Origin: Methanococcus voltae PS
GTDB lineage: Archaea; AGJL01; Methanococci; Methanococcales; Methanococcaceae
Assembly: GCF_024807035.1 (NCBI RefSeq)
Contig: NZ_JANUCQ010000006.1
Location: 1-37,811, forward strand
DNA: 37,811 nucleotides
Direction: 5' to 3'
Part shown: positions 1-9,723 of the stretch, piece after piece
Position numbering within the stretch: position 1 is the first letter of the stretch
Layout: the number at the start of each line of letters is the position of its first letter
Notes under the pieces: generated by a model
The model's database searches: none
The model's input: only the letters and a program-made list of their open reading frames with translations
Told to the model about the DNA's origin: nothing
Program-made: the position numbers and the translations under genes

Positions 1-1
1 T

Positions 2-45
2 AGGATTATATAGGTATATATTTTTAATAATTGTTATTTTTACAT
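2..45 (+). repeat. Left copy of 44-nt terminal inverted repeat
   Basis: Read inward from the left edge, positions 2-45 match the reverse complement of positions 37767-37810 at 43 of 44 positions; the only mismatch is at position 31 (T here, C in the other copy). Similarity continues weakly for about 10 more bases with an indel. The repeat is A+T-rich, contains the core AGGATTATATAGG, and carries no gene. It begins one base from the edge, so it may extend beyond the window. Confidence 0.85.
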
Positions 46-136
46 ATTGTAATTAATACATTTAAAAATTTAAAAAATAAATAGAATAGCTACAAAATAA
101 AAAAATAAAGAAAAATAAATAAATTTAATTTTTTGA

Positions 137-1018
137 TTATTTAACAATCATGGTTCCAATACCTGTTTCAGTAAATATTTCCAATAATATCGCATGAGGT
201 ATTCTTCCATTTATAATATGAACACTATCTACGCCTTTGTTTAAAGCATTTATTGCAGCCTCAATTTTAGGAATCATACCGCCCTGAATAATACCTTGTT
301 CAATCATCATTTCTAATTTTTCGACATTTACTTTTTTGTGTAGGGTACTAGGGTCATTTATATCTTCCATAATTCCGTCAACATCCGTAACCATTATTAA
401 TTTTTTTGAACCAGTAGCTCCAGCAATATCTCCTGCGGCAATATCTGCATTTAAATTTAAATCGTTGCCGTATTCATCTACCCCAATAGGTGAAATAACT
501 GGTATATAATTTTCTTCCACCAATAAATCTACTAACTTGGTATCAATATGGCTTACTTCGCCAACCATACCTAAGTCAACTTCTATTTTTTGACTATCTT
601 TTAATAAATATTGTAATTTCTTTTTAGCCTTTATAAGATGACCGGACTTTCCAGAAAGACCCACTGCCTTTCCACCATATTTTTCTAACTTTGATACAAT
701 ATCGCCATTTATTTTTCCAATCAAAACCATTTTTACAATGTCAAGTGTTTCTTGGTCGGTAACCCTTAATCCATGAATAAATTCAGGTGTTTTACCCATT
801 TTTTTCATGGCATTATTTATTTCAGGCCCTCCACCATGCACTACTATGGGATTCATACCCACATATTTTAATAAAACTAAATCTTTGGCCACCCAGTTCT
901 TTGCATCTTCATTAACCATTGCATGTCCACCATATTTAATTAAAAACTTCTGACCATGAAATTTACATATATATGGTAGTGCTTCCATCAACACTTCTGC
1001 CTTGCTATAGTCATCCAT
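137..1018 (-). CDS. argB: Acetylglutamate kinase (ArgB)
   Basis: A 293-residue amino-acid kinase that phosphorylates N-acetyl-L-glutamate with ATP, the second step of arginine biosynthesis in the cytoplasm. The glycine-rich KYGGHAM segment lies at about residues 28-34 and HGGGPEI at 61-67, the phosphate and substrate loops of this family. The block NADIAAGDIAGATGSKK (about 190-206) and TDVDGIM just after it are typical of ArgB. Length is normal. The ATG start is preceded on the minus strand by GGTGAGTGG, a strong archaeal ribosome binding site. It stands alone, divergent from the L31e gene, with about 97 bp between the two start codons carrying both promoters. Confidence 0.95.
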   Translation of the reverse strand: MDDYSKAEVLMEALPYICKFHGQKFLIKYGGHAMVNEDAKNWVAKDLVLLKYVGMNPIVVHGGGPEINNAMKKMGKTPEFIHGLRVTDQETLDIVKMVLIGKINGDIVSKLEKYGGKAVGLSGKSGHLIKAKKKLQYLLKDSQKIEVDLGMVGEVSHIDTKLVDLLVEENYIPVISPIGVDEYGNDLNLNADIAAGDIAGATGSKKLIMVTDVDGIMEDINDPSTLHKKVNVEKLEMMIEQGIIQGGMIPKIEAAINALNKGVDSVHIINGRIPHAILLEIFTETGIGTMIVK

Positions 1019-1115
1019 TTTAATCCACTCACCAAAATATTTAAATATTGTCTATCTATATTGTATATGATTTAATATTATATCATATATATATTTGTAT
1101 ACTGGAGGTGCAATT

Positions 1116-1367
1116 ATGGAAAACGAAAGAATATACACAATACCATTAAGAGATGTAACAAACAAAGTACCAACAACAAAAAGAGCTCCGAGAGCTATAA
1201 AGAAAATCAGAGAATACTTAAAAAAACACATGAAATCAGATAATGTGAAATTAGATAATTCAATTAATGAAAAAGTATGGGAAAGAAGTTTAAACAAAAT
1301 CCCTGCTAGAGTTAGGGTAAAAGTCGTTAAAGAAGACGATGTTGTTATTGCTACATTAGTTGAATAA
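1116..1367 (+). CDS. rpl31e: 50S ribosomal protein L31e
   Basis: An 83-residue basic protein of the large ribosomal subunit. The opening [16 protein letters not shown] and the central [20 protein letters not shown] are the hallmark of archaeal/eukaryotic L31e. An upstream TTG at 1095 is in frame, but GGAGGTG at 1104-1110 sits ideally before the ATG at 1116, so I start there. It is the first gene of a plus-strand series with aIF6 and LX, a grouping widespread in archaea. The usual partner rpl39e is not upstream, since there is no room for it before argB. About 150 bp separates it from aIF6, so aIF6 may also have its own promoter. Confidence 0.95.
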   Translation: MENERIYTIPLRDVTNKVPTTKRAPRAIKKIREYLKKHMKSDNVKLDNSINEKVWERSLNKIPARVRVKVVKEDDVVIATLVE

Positions 1368-1517
1368 TCGAATAAAACACAATAATATCTAAATAGATTT
1401 AATAAATAATTAATAATAATTACTAATAATTATCAAAAAATATAATTACTTTTAATTATATAATTACATATTAATTATTAAATAAAGATATTCTTAAAAT
1501 ATTAGTTGGGATAATTT

Positions 1518-2201
1518 ATGATATATAAAACATTATTTTCTGGTGTATCAAACATAGGAATTCAGGCCATAGCTACTGAGAAATATGGTATCTTTCCAAT
1601 AGATTTGGAAAAAGAAACCATTAAAAAATTTGAAGAAATATTGGGTATTCCAATACTTCAAACAAAAATAGCAGATAGCTCATTACTAGGTTCATTATGT
1701 TTGGGAAATTCGTATGGATTAATACTACCAGAAATTACCTTAAAAGATGAATTTTTAAAAGTTGAAAATTTCATCCAAGAACACGATTTAAATATAAATG
1801 TCAGTATTTTAAAATCAAATCATACTGCATTCGGAAATTTAATACTCGCTAATGACTATGGATGCATTATTTCGAAAGAAATTTCAAATCTTAAAAAAGA
1901 TGTAGAAAAAATACTTAAGGTTAAAGTAGGTGTTGGAAATTTCTGTGAATTACCTACGGTAGGCTCTAATGGGGTTGCTACAAACAAAGGATGCGTTGTA
2001 AATCCATTAACTACAGAAGTAGAATTAGAGTGGATTAAAGGAATTCTAAACTTAGAAGTTATTGGCAAAAGCACAGTAAACAAGGGCGCCATGCAAGTTG
2101 GCTCTGGTATAGTTGCCAATAGTAAAGGTGCACTTGTAGGTGTAGAAACTACAGGACCTGAAATACTAAGAATTGAAGAATATCTTGATTTAATAGATTA
2201 A
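1518..2201 (+). CDS. eif6: Translation initiation factor 6 (aIF6)
   Basis: A 227-residue protein that binds the 50S subunit and prevents premature joining with the 30S subunit (ribosome anti-association factor). The fold is five quasi-repeats around a pseudo-fivefold axis. Repeated blocks of the type GSLCLGNSYGLILP (about 58-71), GNLILANDYGCIIS and VGSNGVATNKGCVVNP are visible and diagnostic. Length is normal for the family. Its place between L31e and LX is the conserved archaeal order. The ATG at 1518 follows GTTGGGATAATTT, only a weak Shine-Dalgarno match. Confidence 0.95.
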   Translation: MIYKTLFSGVSNIGIQAIATEKYGIFPIDLEKETIKKFEEILGIPILQTKIADSSLLGSLCLGNSYGLILPEITLKDEFLKVENFIQEHDLNINVSILKSNHTAFGNLILANDYGCIISKEISNLKKDVEKILKVKVGVGNFCELPTVGSNGVATNKGCVVNPLTTEVELEWIKGILNLEVIGKSTVNKGAMQVGSGIVANSKGALVGVETTGPEILRIEEYLDLID

Positions 2202-2313
2202 TATGTTAAGTTATTTAAAAAATAAAACATGAACTTAAAATAAATAAAAATTAAATAACCAGTATGATGATAAAATATTAAATATAAATTAGTATATATT
2301 CAAGGTGAATAAA

Positions 2314-2544
2314 ATGGCTAAAATAATAAAAATAAGTGGCGAAATCCTTGGTAAAGATGAACCAATGGTATTTTCAAAAGAATACAATGTTTTAAAAGAA
2401 GAAGATGCTTTAGAAATCATGTACTCAGAAATTGGTAGTAAACATCATGTTAAAAGAGCATTTATCAAAGTAAACAGTGTTGAAGAAATAGCTGTTGAAG
2501 ATATTAAAAATCACAACTTAAAAAAATTCATAGAAATGAACTAA
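2314..2544 (+). CDS. rplX: 50S ribosomal protein LX (L18Ae/L20e-like)
   Basis: A 76-residue archaeal protein corresponding to one half of eukaryotic L18a. The start MAKIIKISGEI and the middle segment EEDALEIMYSEIGSKHHVKR are typical of LX, including the KHHVKRAFIKV strand that contacts rRNA. I start at the ATG at 2314, because GGTG at 2304-2307 is the ribosome binding site; the in-frame GTG at 2305 lies inside that site. A hairpin follows the stop codon immediately. LX after aIF6 is the normal archaeal arrangement, but the prefoldin alpha gene that often comes next is absent here. Confidence 0.9.
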   Translation: MAKIIKISGEILGKDEPMVFSKEYNVLKEEDALEIMYSEIGSKHHVKRAFIKVNSVEEIAVEDIKNHNLKKFIEMN

Positions 2545-2574
2545 TTATTTATAATTATTAAAATTATAAATAAT
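2544..2574 (+). terminator. Hairpin after the LX gene
   Basis: A perfect 13-bp inverted repeat, ATTATTTATAATT at 2544-2556 and AATTATAAATAAT at 2562-2574, with a 5-nt loop, begins on the last base of the stop codon and is followed by CTATTTT. Its position and T-rich tail fit a 3' end or terminator for the ribosomal gene cluster. It is all A/T, so stability is modest and the function is inferred. Confidence 0.45.
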
Positions 2575-2797
2575 CTATTTTAAACTATTTTTAAATTAAA
2601 TTCTTATATATATTGTATTAAAAGCTAATTTATCTTATTTTAGTTATTGTTAATCTTTTATTTTAAACATTATATTCAAAATTCATTAAGAAATAATATA
2701 TATTATTTATTTAATAATTGTATATTATTTTATATTAAAAAATAGATTAAGTTAAAATAATTAAAAATAGAGTTAATATTTAAAATTCGGTGAAAAA

Positions 2798-3220
2798 ATG
2801 GCTGAGGAAAAAATATTATTTAATGCAAAAAAAGGAAAATGGTACGTATCTAAAAAATTAAAGATAGATGAAAATACGGCAGATGTGGAAGTTTCAAGAA
2901 TTTTAATATCAATAGAAGAAACGTTATCTAAGAAAATAAAAGAATATTTACCTTTTGATATGATACAGCTTGAAGAAATTGCTGATGAAATTTACGTCTC
3001 CAAAAAAGGAAGGGTAAAAGAAGAAGATATTTCACAGGCGTTGGCTAAATTAAAATCCCCTGCAACTACTAAGAAACTTGGAAAACTAACTGATTTAAAA
3101 GAAGGTAAAGATATCTTAAAAGTAATTTTGACAAACATCATATTGGGAAGATTGGGGATATCAACCCATGTTGATATTAAAACCATTGATAAATTTATTG
3201 AAAAATCAACAAATAAATAA
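2798..3220 (+). CDS. Conserved archaeal protein, DUF2666-like
   Basis: A 140-residue soluble protein with no signal peptide or membrane segment. I match it tentatively to the methanogen family DUF2666 from its opening (FNAKKGKWYVSKKLKIDENT) and alternating charged helices; no catalytic motif is evident. The start ATG follows TTCGGTGAAAAA, a good ribosome binding site. About 250 bp of A+T-rich DNA separates it from LX, so it is probably a separate transcript. It occupies the place where pfdA sits in many archaea but does not resemble prefoldin. The gene is real by codon pattern and ribosome binding site; the family assignment is moderate and the function unknown. Confidence 0.6.
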   Translation: MAEEKILFNAKKGKWYVSKKLKIDENTADVEVSRILISIEETLSKKIKEYLPFDMIQLEEIADEIYVSKKGRVKEEDISQALAKLKSPATTKKLGKLTDLKEGKDILKVILTNIILGRLGISTHVDIKTIDKFIEKSTNK

Positions 3221-3329
3221 ACTAAATAAACTAAAATTATATTTTAATTATATTTTACTATTTTTTATAAATTATTAATCCATAATATACAAATCATATT
3301 AAAAAAAGCTGTTTTAAAAAATTAAGAAA

Positions 3330-3355
3330 TTTTTACTTAAAAATTTAAGTAAAAA
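3330..3355 (-). terminator. Palindromic terminator of mer
   Basis: TTTTTACTTAAA at 3330-3341 and TTTAAGTAAAAA at 3344-3355 form a perfect 12-bp inverted repeat with a 2-nt centre, immediately beyond the mer stop codon (3358-3360). Read on the mer strand the stem begins right after a run of T. It also lies about 110 bp past the converging DUF2666-like gene, so it could end both transcripts. The short loop also allows cruciform extrusion. Function is inferred from position. Confidence 0.55.
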
Positions 3356-3357
3356 AA

Positions 3358-4335
<978 letters not shown>

Positions 4336-4416
4336 CTATTCGTAGTTTTAATATAACAATTATTACTATTACTAATTGACAATATAATCCAGTTTCTATT
4401 TATTATGAATAGAAAA

Positions 4417-4425
4417 TTATATATA
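4417..4425 (-). promoter_or_regulatory. TATA box of mer
   Basis: On the minus strand the sequence reads TATATATAA and lies about 95 bp before the mer start codon. The usual 25-bp spacing would put the transcript start near 4394 and give a leader of about 70 nt ending in the GGAAGGTGTC ribosome binding site. It is the best TATA element between the two genes on that side. Confidence 0.45.
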
Positions 4426-4673
4426 CTATCTAATTTCCAGAAAAAAAGTCCAATTATTCATTAAATAAACTAATATGGGTAATTAAATTACTATTATGTA
4501 TTATATGATTAAAAAAAATAGATACTAGTACAATTTAATTTTAAATTCTTTTTTTTATTAAAATCCAATTATGGTTGTTTAGAATCTAATTAACTTAATT
4601 TTAATTAAAGTATTTATTAAATAAAGTTAATTTTAAAAACTAATTTAAATTTTAAAAATAAATAGGCGATAAT

Positions 4674-4688
4674 GGAAAATTATATATA
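4674..4688 (+). promoter_or_regulatory. BRE/TATA promoter of cofH
   Basis: GGAAAATTATATATA combines a purine-rich TFB recognition element with a TATA box. The inferred transcript start is near 4710, leaving a leader of about 120 nt before cofH, long for this organism. That leader contains the hairpin at 4748-4775. Confidence 0.5.
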
Positions 4689-4747
4689 GTAATAAGAAAC
4701 TTAAACATGGACTAACATACAGGTTATTAAAATAAAAATTAGTACAT

Positions 4748-4775
4748 AAAATAGGTTTGTAAAAAACTCTATTTT
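4748..4775 (+). promoter_or_regulatory. Hairpin in cofH leader
   Basis: AAAATAG (4748-4754) plus GTTT (4755-4758) pairs with AAAC (4764-4767) and CTATTTT (4769-4775), giving an 11-bp stem with one bulged T and a 5-nt loop. It lies in the inferred 5' leader, about 55 nt before the start codon. It could be a leader control element or chance pairing in A+T-rich DNA. Confidence 0.35.
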
Positions 4776-4830
4776 GTAGTTTTAATACAATAATAAGAAT
4801 TTAAAAAATTTTCAAATACTTGGTGAGCCC

Positions 4831-5898
4831 ATGGATTATGAAATCTTTAAAGAAAAAGACATATCAAAAAAAGAAGCTATAGAATTATTAAAAAACCCCG
4901 AAAACTTTTTTGATACTTTAAAACTAGCAGATGAATTAAGAAAAGACATTTGCGGCGACGTAGTAACTTACGTAAATAACGCAAATATATATTTTACAAA
5001 TATTTGTGAATCAGGCTGTAAATTTTGCGCATTCCCTCATGAAAAAGGAACTATAGATAAATATTATATGGAACCTTCAGAAATAGCAGAAAAAGCTCTA
5101 TGGGCTAAAAATAATGGCGCTACCGAAGTAACACTCATGGGTGGAATAGTAAGGGAAATAGATACTTATATGCAAGCCGATATAATTAAAAAAATTATTG
5201 AAAAAACAGGATATATAGACACTCACGCATATTCGCCATTTGAAATATTAGTTGGTGCAGAAAGTGCAGGACTCGATGTTAAAGAAGCTATTAAAATATT
5301 GAAAGAAGCAGGATTGCATACAGTACCAGGAGCAGCTGCTGAAATATTGAATGATGACGTAAGAAAAATAATATGTCCAAATAAAATACCAGTTAAAGAT
5401 TGGGTAAAAGTAATCAAAGAATTACATAATCAAGGAATAAAAACGTCATCTACTATAATGTACGGTCATGTTGAAGAGCCAAAACATATTGTAGACCATT
5501 TATTCTTATTAAAAGAAATTCAGGAAGAAACCAACGGATTTACTGAATTAATAACAATGTCTTATTTGCATAAAAATACACCCCTGTATACATCAGGAGT
5601 TGTTTCTAGTGGTGCTTCAGGAGATTATGATTTACTAATTACTGCACTATCAAGAATAATTTTAAAAGATACAATACCAAATATACAAGCTCCTTGGGTA
5701 AAATTAGGGATTAAATTATCACAGATTAGCTTAAGATGTGGTGCAAATGATGTTGGAGGTACCCTAATGGGAGATGAAGTAAGTGAAGCTGCAGGTGCTG
5801 AAGAAGTTTCCATGACTAAAAATGAATTAAGAAACTCCATATTAGCAATAAATAGGATTCCAAAAGAAAGAAGCACTACATATGACATATTAGATTAA
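4831..5898 (+). CDS. cofH: FO synthase subunit 2, radical SAM (CofH)
   Basis: A 355-residue radical SAM enzyme. With CofG, CofH joins tyrosine to 5-amino-6-ribitylaminouracil on the path to FO, the chromophore of coenzyme F420. The 4Fe-4S motif CESGCKFC gives cysteines 59, 63 and 66, and the strand before it (NIYFTNIC) is typical of the CofH/MqnC group. Later blocks THAYSPFEI, TSSTIMYGHVE and NDVGGTLMGDEV are also CofH signatures. Length is normal. The ATG follows TTGGTGAGCCC, a strong ribosome binding site. Being next to mer, an F420-dependent enzyme, supports a role in F420 synthesis. Methanococcus species can carry two CofH-like paralogues, so this may be either copy. Confidence 0.88.
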   Translation: MDYEIFKEKDISKKEAIELLKNPENFFDTLKLADELRKDICGDVVTYVNNANIYFTNICESGCKFCAFPHEKGTIDKYYMEPSEIAEKALWAKNNGATEVTLMGGIVREIDTYMQADIIKKIIEKTGYIDTHAYSPFEILVGAESAGLDVKEAIKILKEAGLHTVPGAAAEILNDDVRKIICPNKIPVKDWVKVIKELHNQGIKTSSTIMYGHVEEPKHIVDHLFLLKEIQEETNGFTELITMSYLHKNTPLYTSGVVSSGASGDYDLLITALSRIILKDTIPNIQAPWVKLGIKLSQISLRCGANDVGGTLMGDEVSEAAGAEEVSMTKNELRNSILAINRIPKERSTTYDILD

Positions 5899-6113
5899 AA
5901 TAATAAAATATTAAATAAATAATTAAATAACTTTAAAAATATTTTTTTCGACGGATAATTTTATAACATATTTAATATTAAAATAGTAATTACGATGATA
6001 TTTTAAAAAATAGCTATTTTTTGCTCAAATTTATATCATAAGAGATATTTTATATATGGCTACACGATATATATGATTAGAGAAAATAATTAAATATATG
6101 CCTATGTGATATC

Positions 6114-6593
6114 ATGGAAATTAAAAGAAGATACATGTTGAAAAAGAAAGAATTAAAACAAATTAAGGAAGAATTAAACAATATAATCGATACAGAAGAT
6201 GTATTTGATAAAAAATCTATTTTAGAAAAAATAATAACAAATGAAATGGATTTAATAGTTTTAAATGGAACTCCTATCGCAATATGCAAAGATAATAAAA
6301 TAATCCCTACATTAAAGCTTTTAATAACTAAAGAAAGCGAAAAAGGAAAAGTAACAGTTGATAAGGGCGCAGTTAAATTTTTAGCAAATGGTGCCGATGT
6401 AATGGCTCCGGGGATTATAGATGCTAATCCAGATATAGAAGAAGGAAATTTAGTATATACTGTTGAAGAAACACATGGAAAACCATTATCAGTAGGTATT
6501 GCATTGATGGATGGAAAAACTATGGTTGAATCAAAAAAAGGAAAGGCAATAATTACATTACATTATATAGGTGATGAAATTTGGAAATTTTAA
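6114..6593 (+). CDS. PUA-domain RNA-binding protein (archaeal MCT-1-like)
   Basis: A 159-residue cytoplasmic protein. The basic N-terminus (MEIKRRYMLKKKELKQIKEEL) and residues to about 75 match the pre-PUA domain DUF1947. Residues about 79-155 form a PUA domain, recognised by TVDKGAVKFLANGADVMAPGI and the closing strand KAIITLHYIGDEIW. The family is the archaeal counterpart of eukaryotic MCTS1, which acts with the ribosome and tRNA; a role in translation is inferred from that relationship. GTGATATC precedes the start. The gene ends about 70 bp before the methyltransferase gene, and a 16-nt tandem repeat lies in between. Confidence 0.8.
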   Translation: MEIKRRYMLKKKELKQIKEELNNIIDTEDVFDKKSILEKIITNEMDLIVLNGTPIAICKDNKIIPTLKLLITKESEKGKVTVDKGAVKFLANGADVMAPGIIDANPDIEEGNLVYTVEETHGKPLSVGIALMDGKTMVESKKGKAIITLHYIGDEIWKF

Positions 6594-6597
6594 GAAA

Positions 6598-6629
6598 TTA
6601 AGAGATAATAAATTTAAGAGATAATAAAT
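6598..6629 (+). repeat. 16-nt tandem duplication
   Basis: TTAAGAGATAATAAAT occurs twice in direct succession at 6598-6613 and 6614-6629, just after the PUA gene. It is a simple local duplication without evident function. Confidence 0.8.
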
Positions 6630-6664
6630 TAAAATATAATATATAAAAATAATTGTATGAGATT

Positions 6665-7315
6665 ATGAACAAAATGGAAATTATAAATTTAAATGGTTTA
6701 AAAATAAAAACACACCCTAAAGTCTATATACCTGCAGAAGATAGCGAATTATTGTATAAAAATCTAAAAGATGTTAAAAATAAAACTGTTTTAGATATTG
6801 GAACAGGTTCTGGTATACAAGCACTTAGTGCATTTAAAAATGGGGCTAAATATGTATTGGGTGTAGATATAAATCCTTATGCAGTAAAAACGGCTTATGA
6901 TAATTTAAAATTAAATTTTGATATAAAAATAACAGATAAACTAAATATCCGATTTATATATGGAGATTTATTTAATAAAATATCGAAATCGAAAATTAAA
7001 AAATTTGACGTTATTGTATTTAATGCTCCTTATTTACCAACTTCCGAAGATGAAAAATTGGAAAAATATCTTAACTATGCTTTTGATGGTGGTTTGGATG
7101 GTAGATTAGTGTTAGATAAATTTATAGATGAACTTCCAAACTACTTAAAAAAAGGAGGGGTTGTTAAAATACTACAATCCTCCTTAACTGATGAAAAAAA
7201 AACAATATCAAAATTAAAGAGTGTTGGAATAATTGCTGAAAAAATTGATATTGAAAAATATCCTTTTGAAGAATTACAATTAATATCTGGAACTTATGCA
7301 GAAAATAGAGACTAA
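6665..7315 (+). CDS. HemK2/Mtq2-like protein methyltransferase
   Basis: A class I SAM-dependent methyltransferase of 216 residues from the chosen start. PAEDSELL near the N-terminus, the SAM loop LDIGTGSGIQ (about 43-52) and the acidic VDIN strand end (about 67-70) fit the archaeal HemK-related family, whose eukaryotic member HEMK2/Mtq2 methylates the GGQ glutamine of release factor 1. The catalytic motif, usually NPPY, reads NAPY at about 120-123. The start is uncertain: ATG codons at 6665 and 6674 are both possible and neither has a strong ribosome binding site. The next gene begins 13 bp after the stop, so the two are probably cotranscribed. Confidence 0.8.
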   Translation: MNKMEIINLNGLKIKTHPKVYIPAEDSELLYKNLKDVKNKTVLDIGTGSGIQALSAFKNGAKYVLGVDINPYAVKTAYDNLKLNFDIKITDKLNIRFIYGDLFNKISKSKIKKFDVIVFNAPYLPTSEDEKLEKYLNYAFDGGLDGRLVLDKFIDELPNYLKKGGVVKILQSSLTDEKKTISKLKSVGIIAEKIDIEKYPFEELQLISGTYAENRD

Positions 7316-7328
7316 TAAAGGTGTAATA

Positions 7329-8075
7329 ATGGTTACTGCAGAAGAAATTATAGAACATATTGAAAAATATGCCCCTAAAGAATTAGCAATTCCTGGAGAC
7401 AATATTGGAATACAAGTTTGTGGCTCAAAAAATACTGAAATAACCAGAATAGGAATTGCACTAGACCCTTCATTGAGAGTTATTAAAAAAGCATTAGAAA
7501 ATAATGTAGATTTCATATTTACCCATCATCCTATCATGAAAGACCCCGTAAAGACTTTTCAAGGTCCATTATATGAAAAATTAAAGATACTAATGTGCAA
7601 TAACATAGTATTATATTCTGCACATACTAACTTAGATATCTGTAAAGATGGATTAAATGATGAATTAGCAAAATTATTTCAGTTAAAAGATGTAAATAAT
7701 TTATACGAAAATGGACTTGGTAGATTAGGCACTTTTAATGGTAATTTTGAAGATATTATAGCGATTACTGAGCAAAATATATGTAAAAACCCTGAAATAG
7801 TATTTTGTAATAATTCAGCTACCTTGGAGAAACGACGCTTAAAAGTAGCAGTTTTATCAGGTTATGGACTATCTCAGAAAAGTATAGAATATGTGAGTAA
7901 AGTTGCAGACGTTTATATCTCCGGAGATTTAACCCATCATTCTAAAATATTAGCTGAAGAATCAAATTTGTGTGTTATAGATGGAACACACTACGGAACC
8001 GAAGTTTATGGGCTAAAAAAATTTATAGATAAATTAAAAGAACTAGATTGCAACGTAATATCATTAGATTTTTAA
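7329..8075 (+). CDS. NIF3/DUF34 family dinuclear metal protein
   Basis: A 248-residue protein of the NIF3-like family, which binds two metal ions and has no firmly established reaction. The metal-binding residues are visible: THHP at about 65-68, H99 and D103 in SAHTNLDICKDG, and the C-terminal DGTHYGTE. This is the short form without the inserted PII-like domain. I start at ATG 7329, preceded by AAAGGTG; an in-frame TTG 33 bp upstream would overlap the methyltransferase gene and lacks a site. The 13-bp spacing suggests one transcript with the methyltransferase, but no functional link is evident. Confidence 0.85.
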   Translation: MVTAEEIIEHIEKYAPKELAIPGDNIGIQVCGSKNTEITRIGIALDPSLRVIKKALENNVDFIFTHHPIMKDPVKTFQGPLYEKLKILMCNNIVLYSAHTNLDICKDGLNDELAKLFQLKDVNNLYENGLGRLGTFNGNFEDIIAITEQNICKNPEIVFCNNSATLEKRRLKVAVLSGYGLSQKSIEYVSKVADVYISGDLTHHSKILAEESNLCVIDGTHYGTEVYGLKKFIDKLKELDCNVISLDF

Positions 8076-8329
8076 AATATTAATAAATTAAACGACATAT
8101 TACATATAACTTACATTATTTTTAATAAATTCTTAGATTTAATAAGTAAAGTTTTAATATTATACAGACCATATTTTATTACTTATTAAATAATTTAATA
8201 AAGGCATACAATTTTAAAATACATAACATAATATTTAATAATTATTTTAAAAATTTATATATTTTAAGTATGTAATATGATAAATAGAATACATAATATA
8301 TTCATAGTTTAAGAAATAAGGGTGAAATA

Positions 8330-9232
8330 TTGGAACTTACTATCGTTCAAAAGGAAATATTACAAGAATTAATTTTAATATATAAACAAAAAAATAAGGC
8401 AGTTAAAGGAACAGAAATTGCCAAAAATTTAAGTAGAAATCCAGGTACCATTAGAAATCAAATGCAGGCCTTAAGGGCATTAGGATTAGTTGATGGAGTA
8501 CCTGGTCCTAAAGGTGGCTATATACCAACAAGTGATACATACAGGTCATTAGGACTAGAATTGGATGAAAAAATAAAGATTCCAATATATAAAGGCAATA
8601 AAAAAATAAAAAACGTAAATGTTACTCAGATAATATTCGATACTGTAACACAAGAAAAATCTTGCTCTTCTAAAATATACATAAACGGAGATACTAAGCA
8701 ATTTTCAGAAGGCGATTTAGTTCGAGTAGGGCCTACATTACATAATAAAATCGTAATTATGGGTAATATTGTAGGAAGAGATGATATAAACCATATTTTA
8801 TTAATAGATGTTTTAGGCGTAATTAGTGTTCCAAATATCGATGTAGGTAGTATTGGATTAAAAGAAAACTTAATAATCATGGATTCTGGAAAAACCGTAC
8901 GAGATGCCGCTAAATTACTATCCGAAAATAGCATTAGTGGTATACCCATACTACATGATGGAGAATTGAAAGGTATTGTTAGTTTACATGATATTGCAAA
9001 AGCTTTAGTGGAAAATAAAGAAGATGAACGAATAGATACTATAATGACTAAAGATATATGGACCATTAACCAATATGAAAAAATATATGATGCTTTAGTT
9101 AAAATGGAAACTGAAAATATCGGTAGGTTAGTTATTGTAGATGATGATGAAAATATAGTGGGTATGTTAACTAGAACTGACATCTTAAATTTAGTAGAAG
9201 GTACAATATATCCAAAATTAACCGAATTATAA
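8330..9232 (+). CDS. Winged-helix regulator with CBS pair
   Basis: A 300-residue cytoplasmic protein. Residues about 1-70 form an HrcA-type winged helix (GTEIAKNLSRNPGTIRNQMQALRALGLVDG, then PGPKGGYIPT), the domain once called DUF293. A middle region of about 100 residues follows, then two CBS motifs at about 185-230 and 238-290, which usually bind adenosyl ligands. It is likely a transcription factor that senses an adenine nucleotide or SAM; this is inferred from the domain pairing. The start is TTG at 8330 with GGTG at 8321-8324. It is monocistronic with about 250 bp of upstream DNA. Confidence 0.82.
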   Translation: MELTIVQKEILQELILIYKQKNKAVKGTEIAKNLSRNPGTIRNQMQALRALGLVDGVPGPKGGYIPTSDTYRSLGLELDEKIKIPIYKGNKKIKNVNVTQIIFDTVTQEKSCSSKIYINGDTKQFSEGDLVRVGPTLHNKIVIMGNIVGRDDINHILLIDVLGVISVPNIDVGSIGLKENLIIMDSGKTVRDAAKLLSENSISGIPILHDGELKGIVSLHDIAKALVENKEDERIDTIMTKDIWTINQYEKIYDALVKMETENIGRLVIVDDDENIVGMLTRTDILNLVEGTIYPKLTEL

Positions 9233-9265
9233 GTTATAATTAAAAAAATATAAAAAAATTTAATA

Positions 9266-9568
9266 TTATTTCATTCTTTTCTTAAACTCTTCTTCAAGTT
9301 CTTCGTAAGATATTTCGTATTTGGAAAGTAAAACTAAGGTGTGAAATATTAAATCTGCAGATTCGTATATTATTTCTGATTTTTCACCATCTTTGGCAGC
9401 CAATATAACTTCTGCAGATTCTTCACCTATTTTTTCACATATTTTATTAACAGAACTCTTTTTACCATCTGTTGCTAAACTAACTACGTAGGAACCTTCG
9501 GGTTTTTCAGACATTCTACTTTGAATTACTTTATAAACTTCTTTTATAATATTTTGACTTGATTCCAT
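9266..9568 (-). CDS. hisE: Phosphoribosyl-ATP pyrophosphatase (HisE)
   Basis: A 100-residue all-helical enzyme that removes pyrophosphate from phosphoribosyl-ATP, the second step of histidine biosynthesis. The MazG-like metal site is seen in [16 protein letters not shown] and in [13 protein letters not shown], with the acidic residues that hold Mg2+. This is the stand-alone form, not fused to HisI. The ATG follows AATTGGTGTAATT on the minus strand. It stands alone, with the ribH gene over 150 bp downstream in position and separately promoted. Confidence 0.93.
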   Translation of the reverse strand: MESSQNIIKEVYKVIQSRMSEKPEGSYVVSLATDGKKSSVNKICEKIGEESAEVILAAKDGEKSEIIYESADLIFHTLVLLSKYEISYEELEEEFKKRMK

Positions 9569-9723
9569 AATTACACCAATTTGATAAATTTAAAAATAAA
9601 ATATACTTTCATATATTAAAACAATTTATTTAATACTTTTTATAAATAAATGATATAATATAACTGAATAATAAAAATAAAAATAAAAAATAATATTAAT
9701 TAGGTTAAGCTATTTCATTAAAC

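Noticed and set aside
1019-1115. rpl39e upstream of rpl31e
   Set aside because: The gap to argB is too short for a 51-residue gene and has no matching frame.
8626-9183. 185-codon minus-strand frame opposite the HTH-CBS gene
   Set aside because: Antisense shadow of a gene with clear winged-helix and CBS domains; no ribosome binding site and no recognisable domain.
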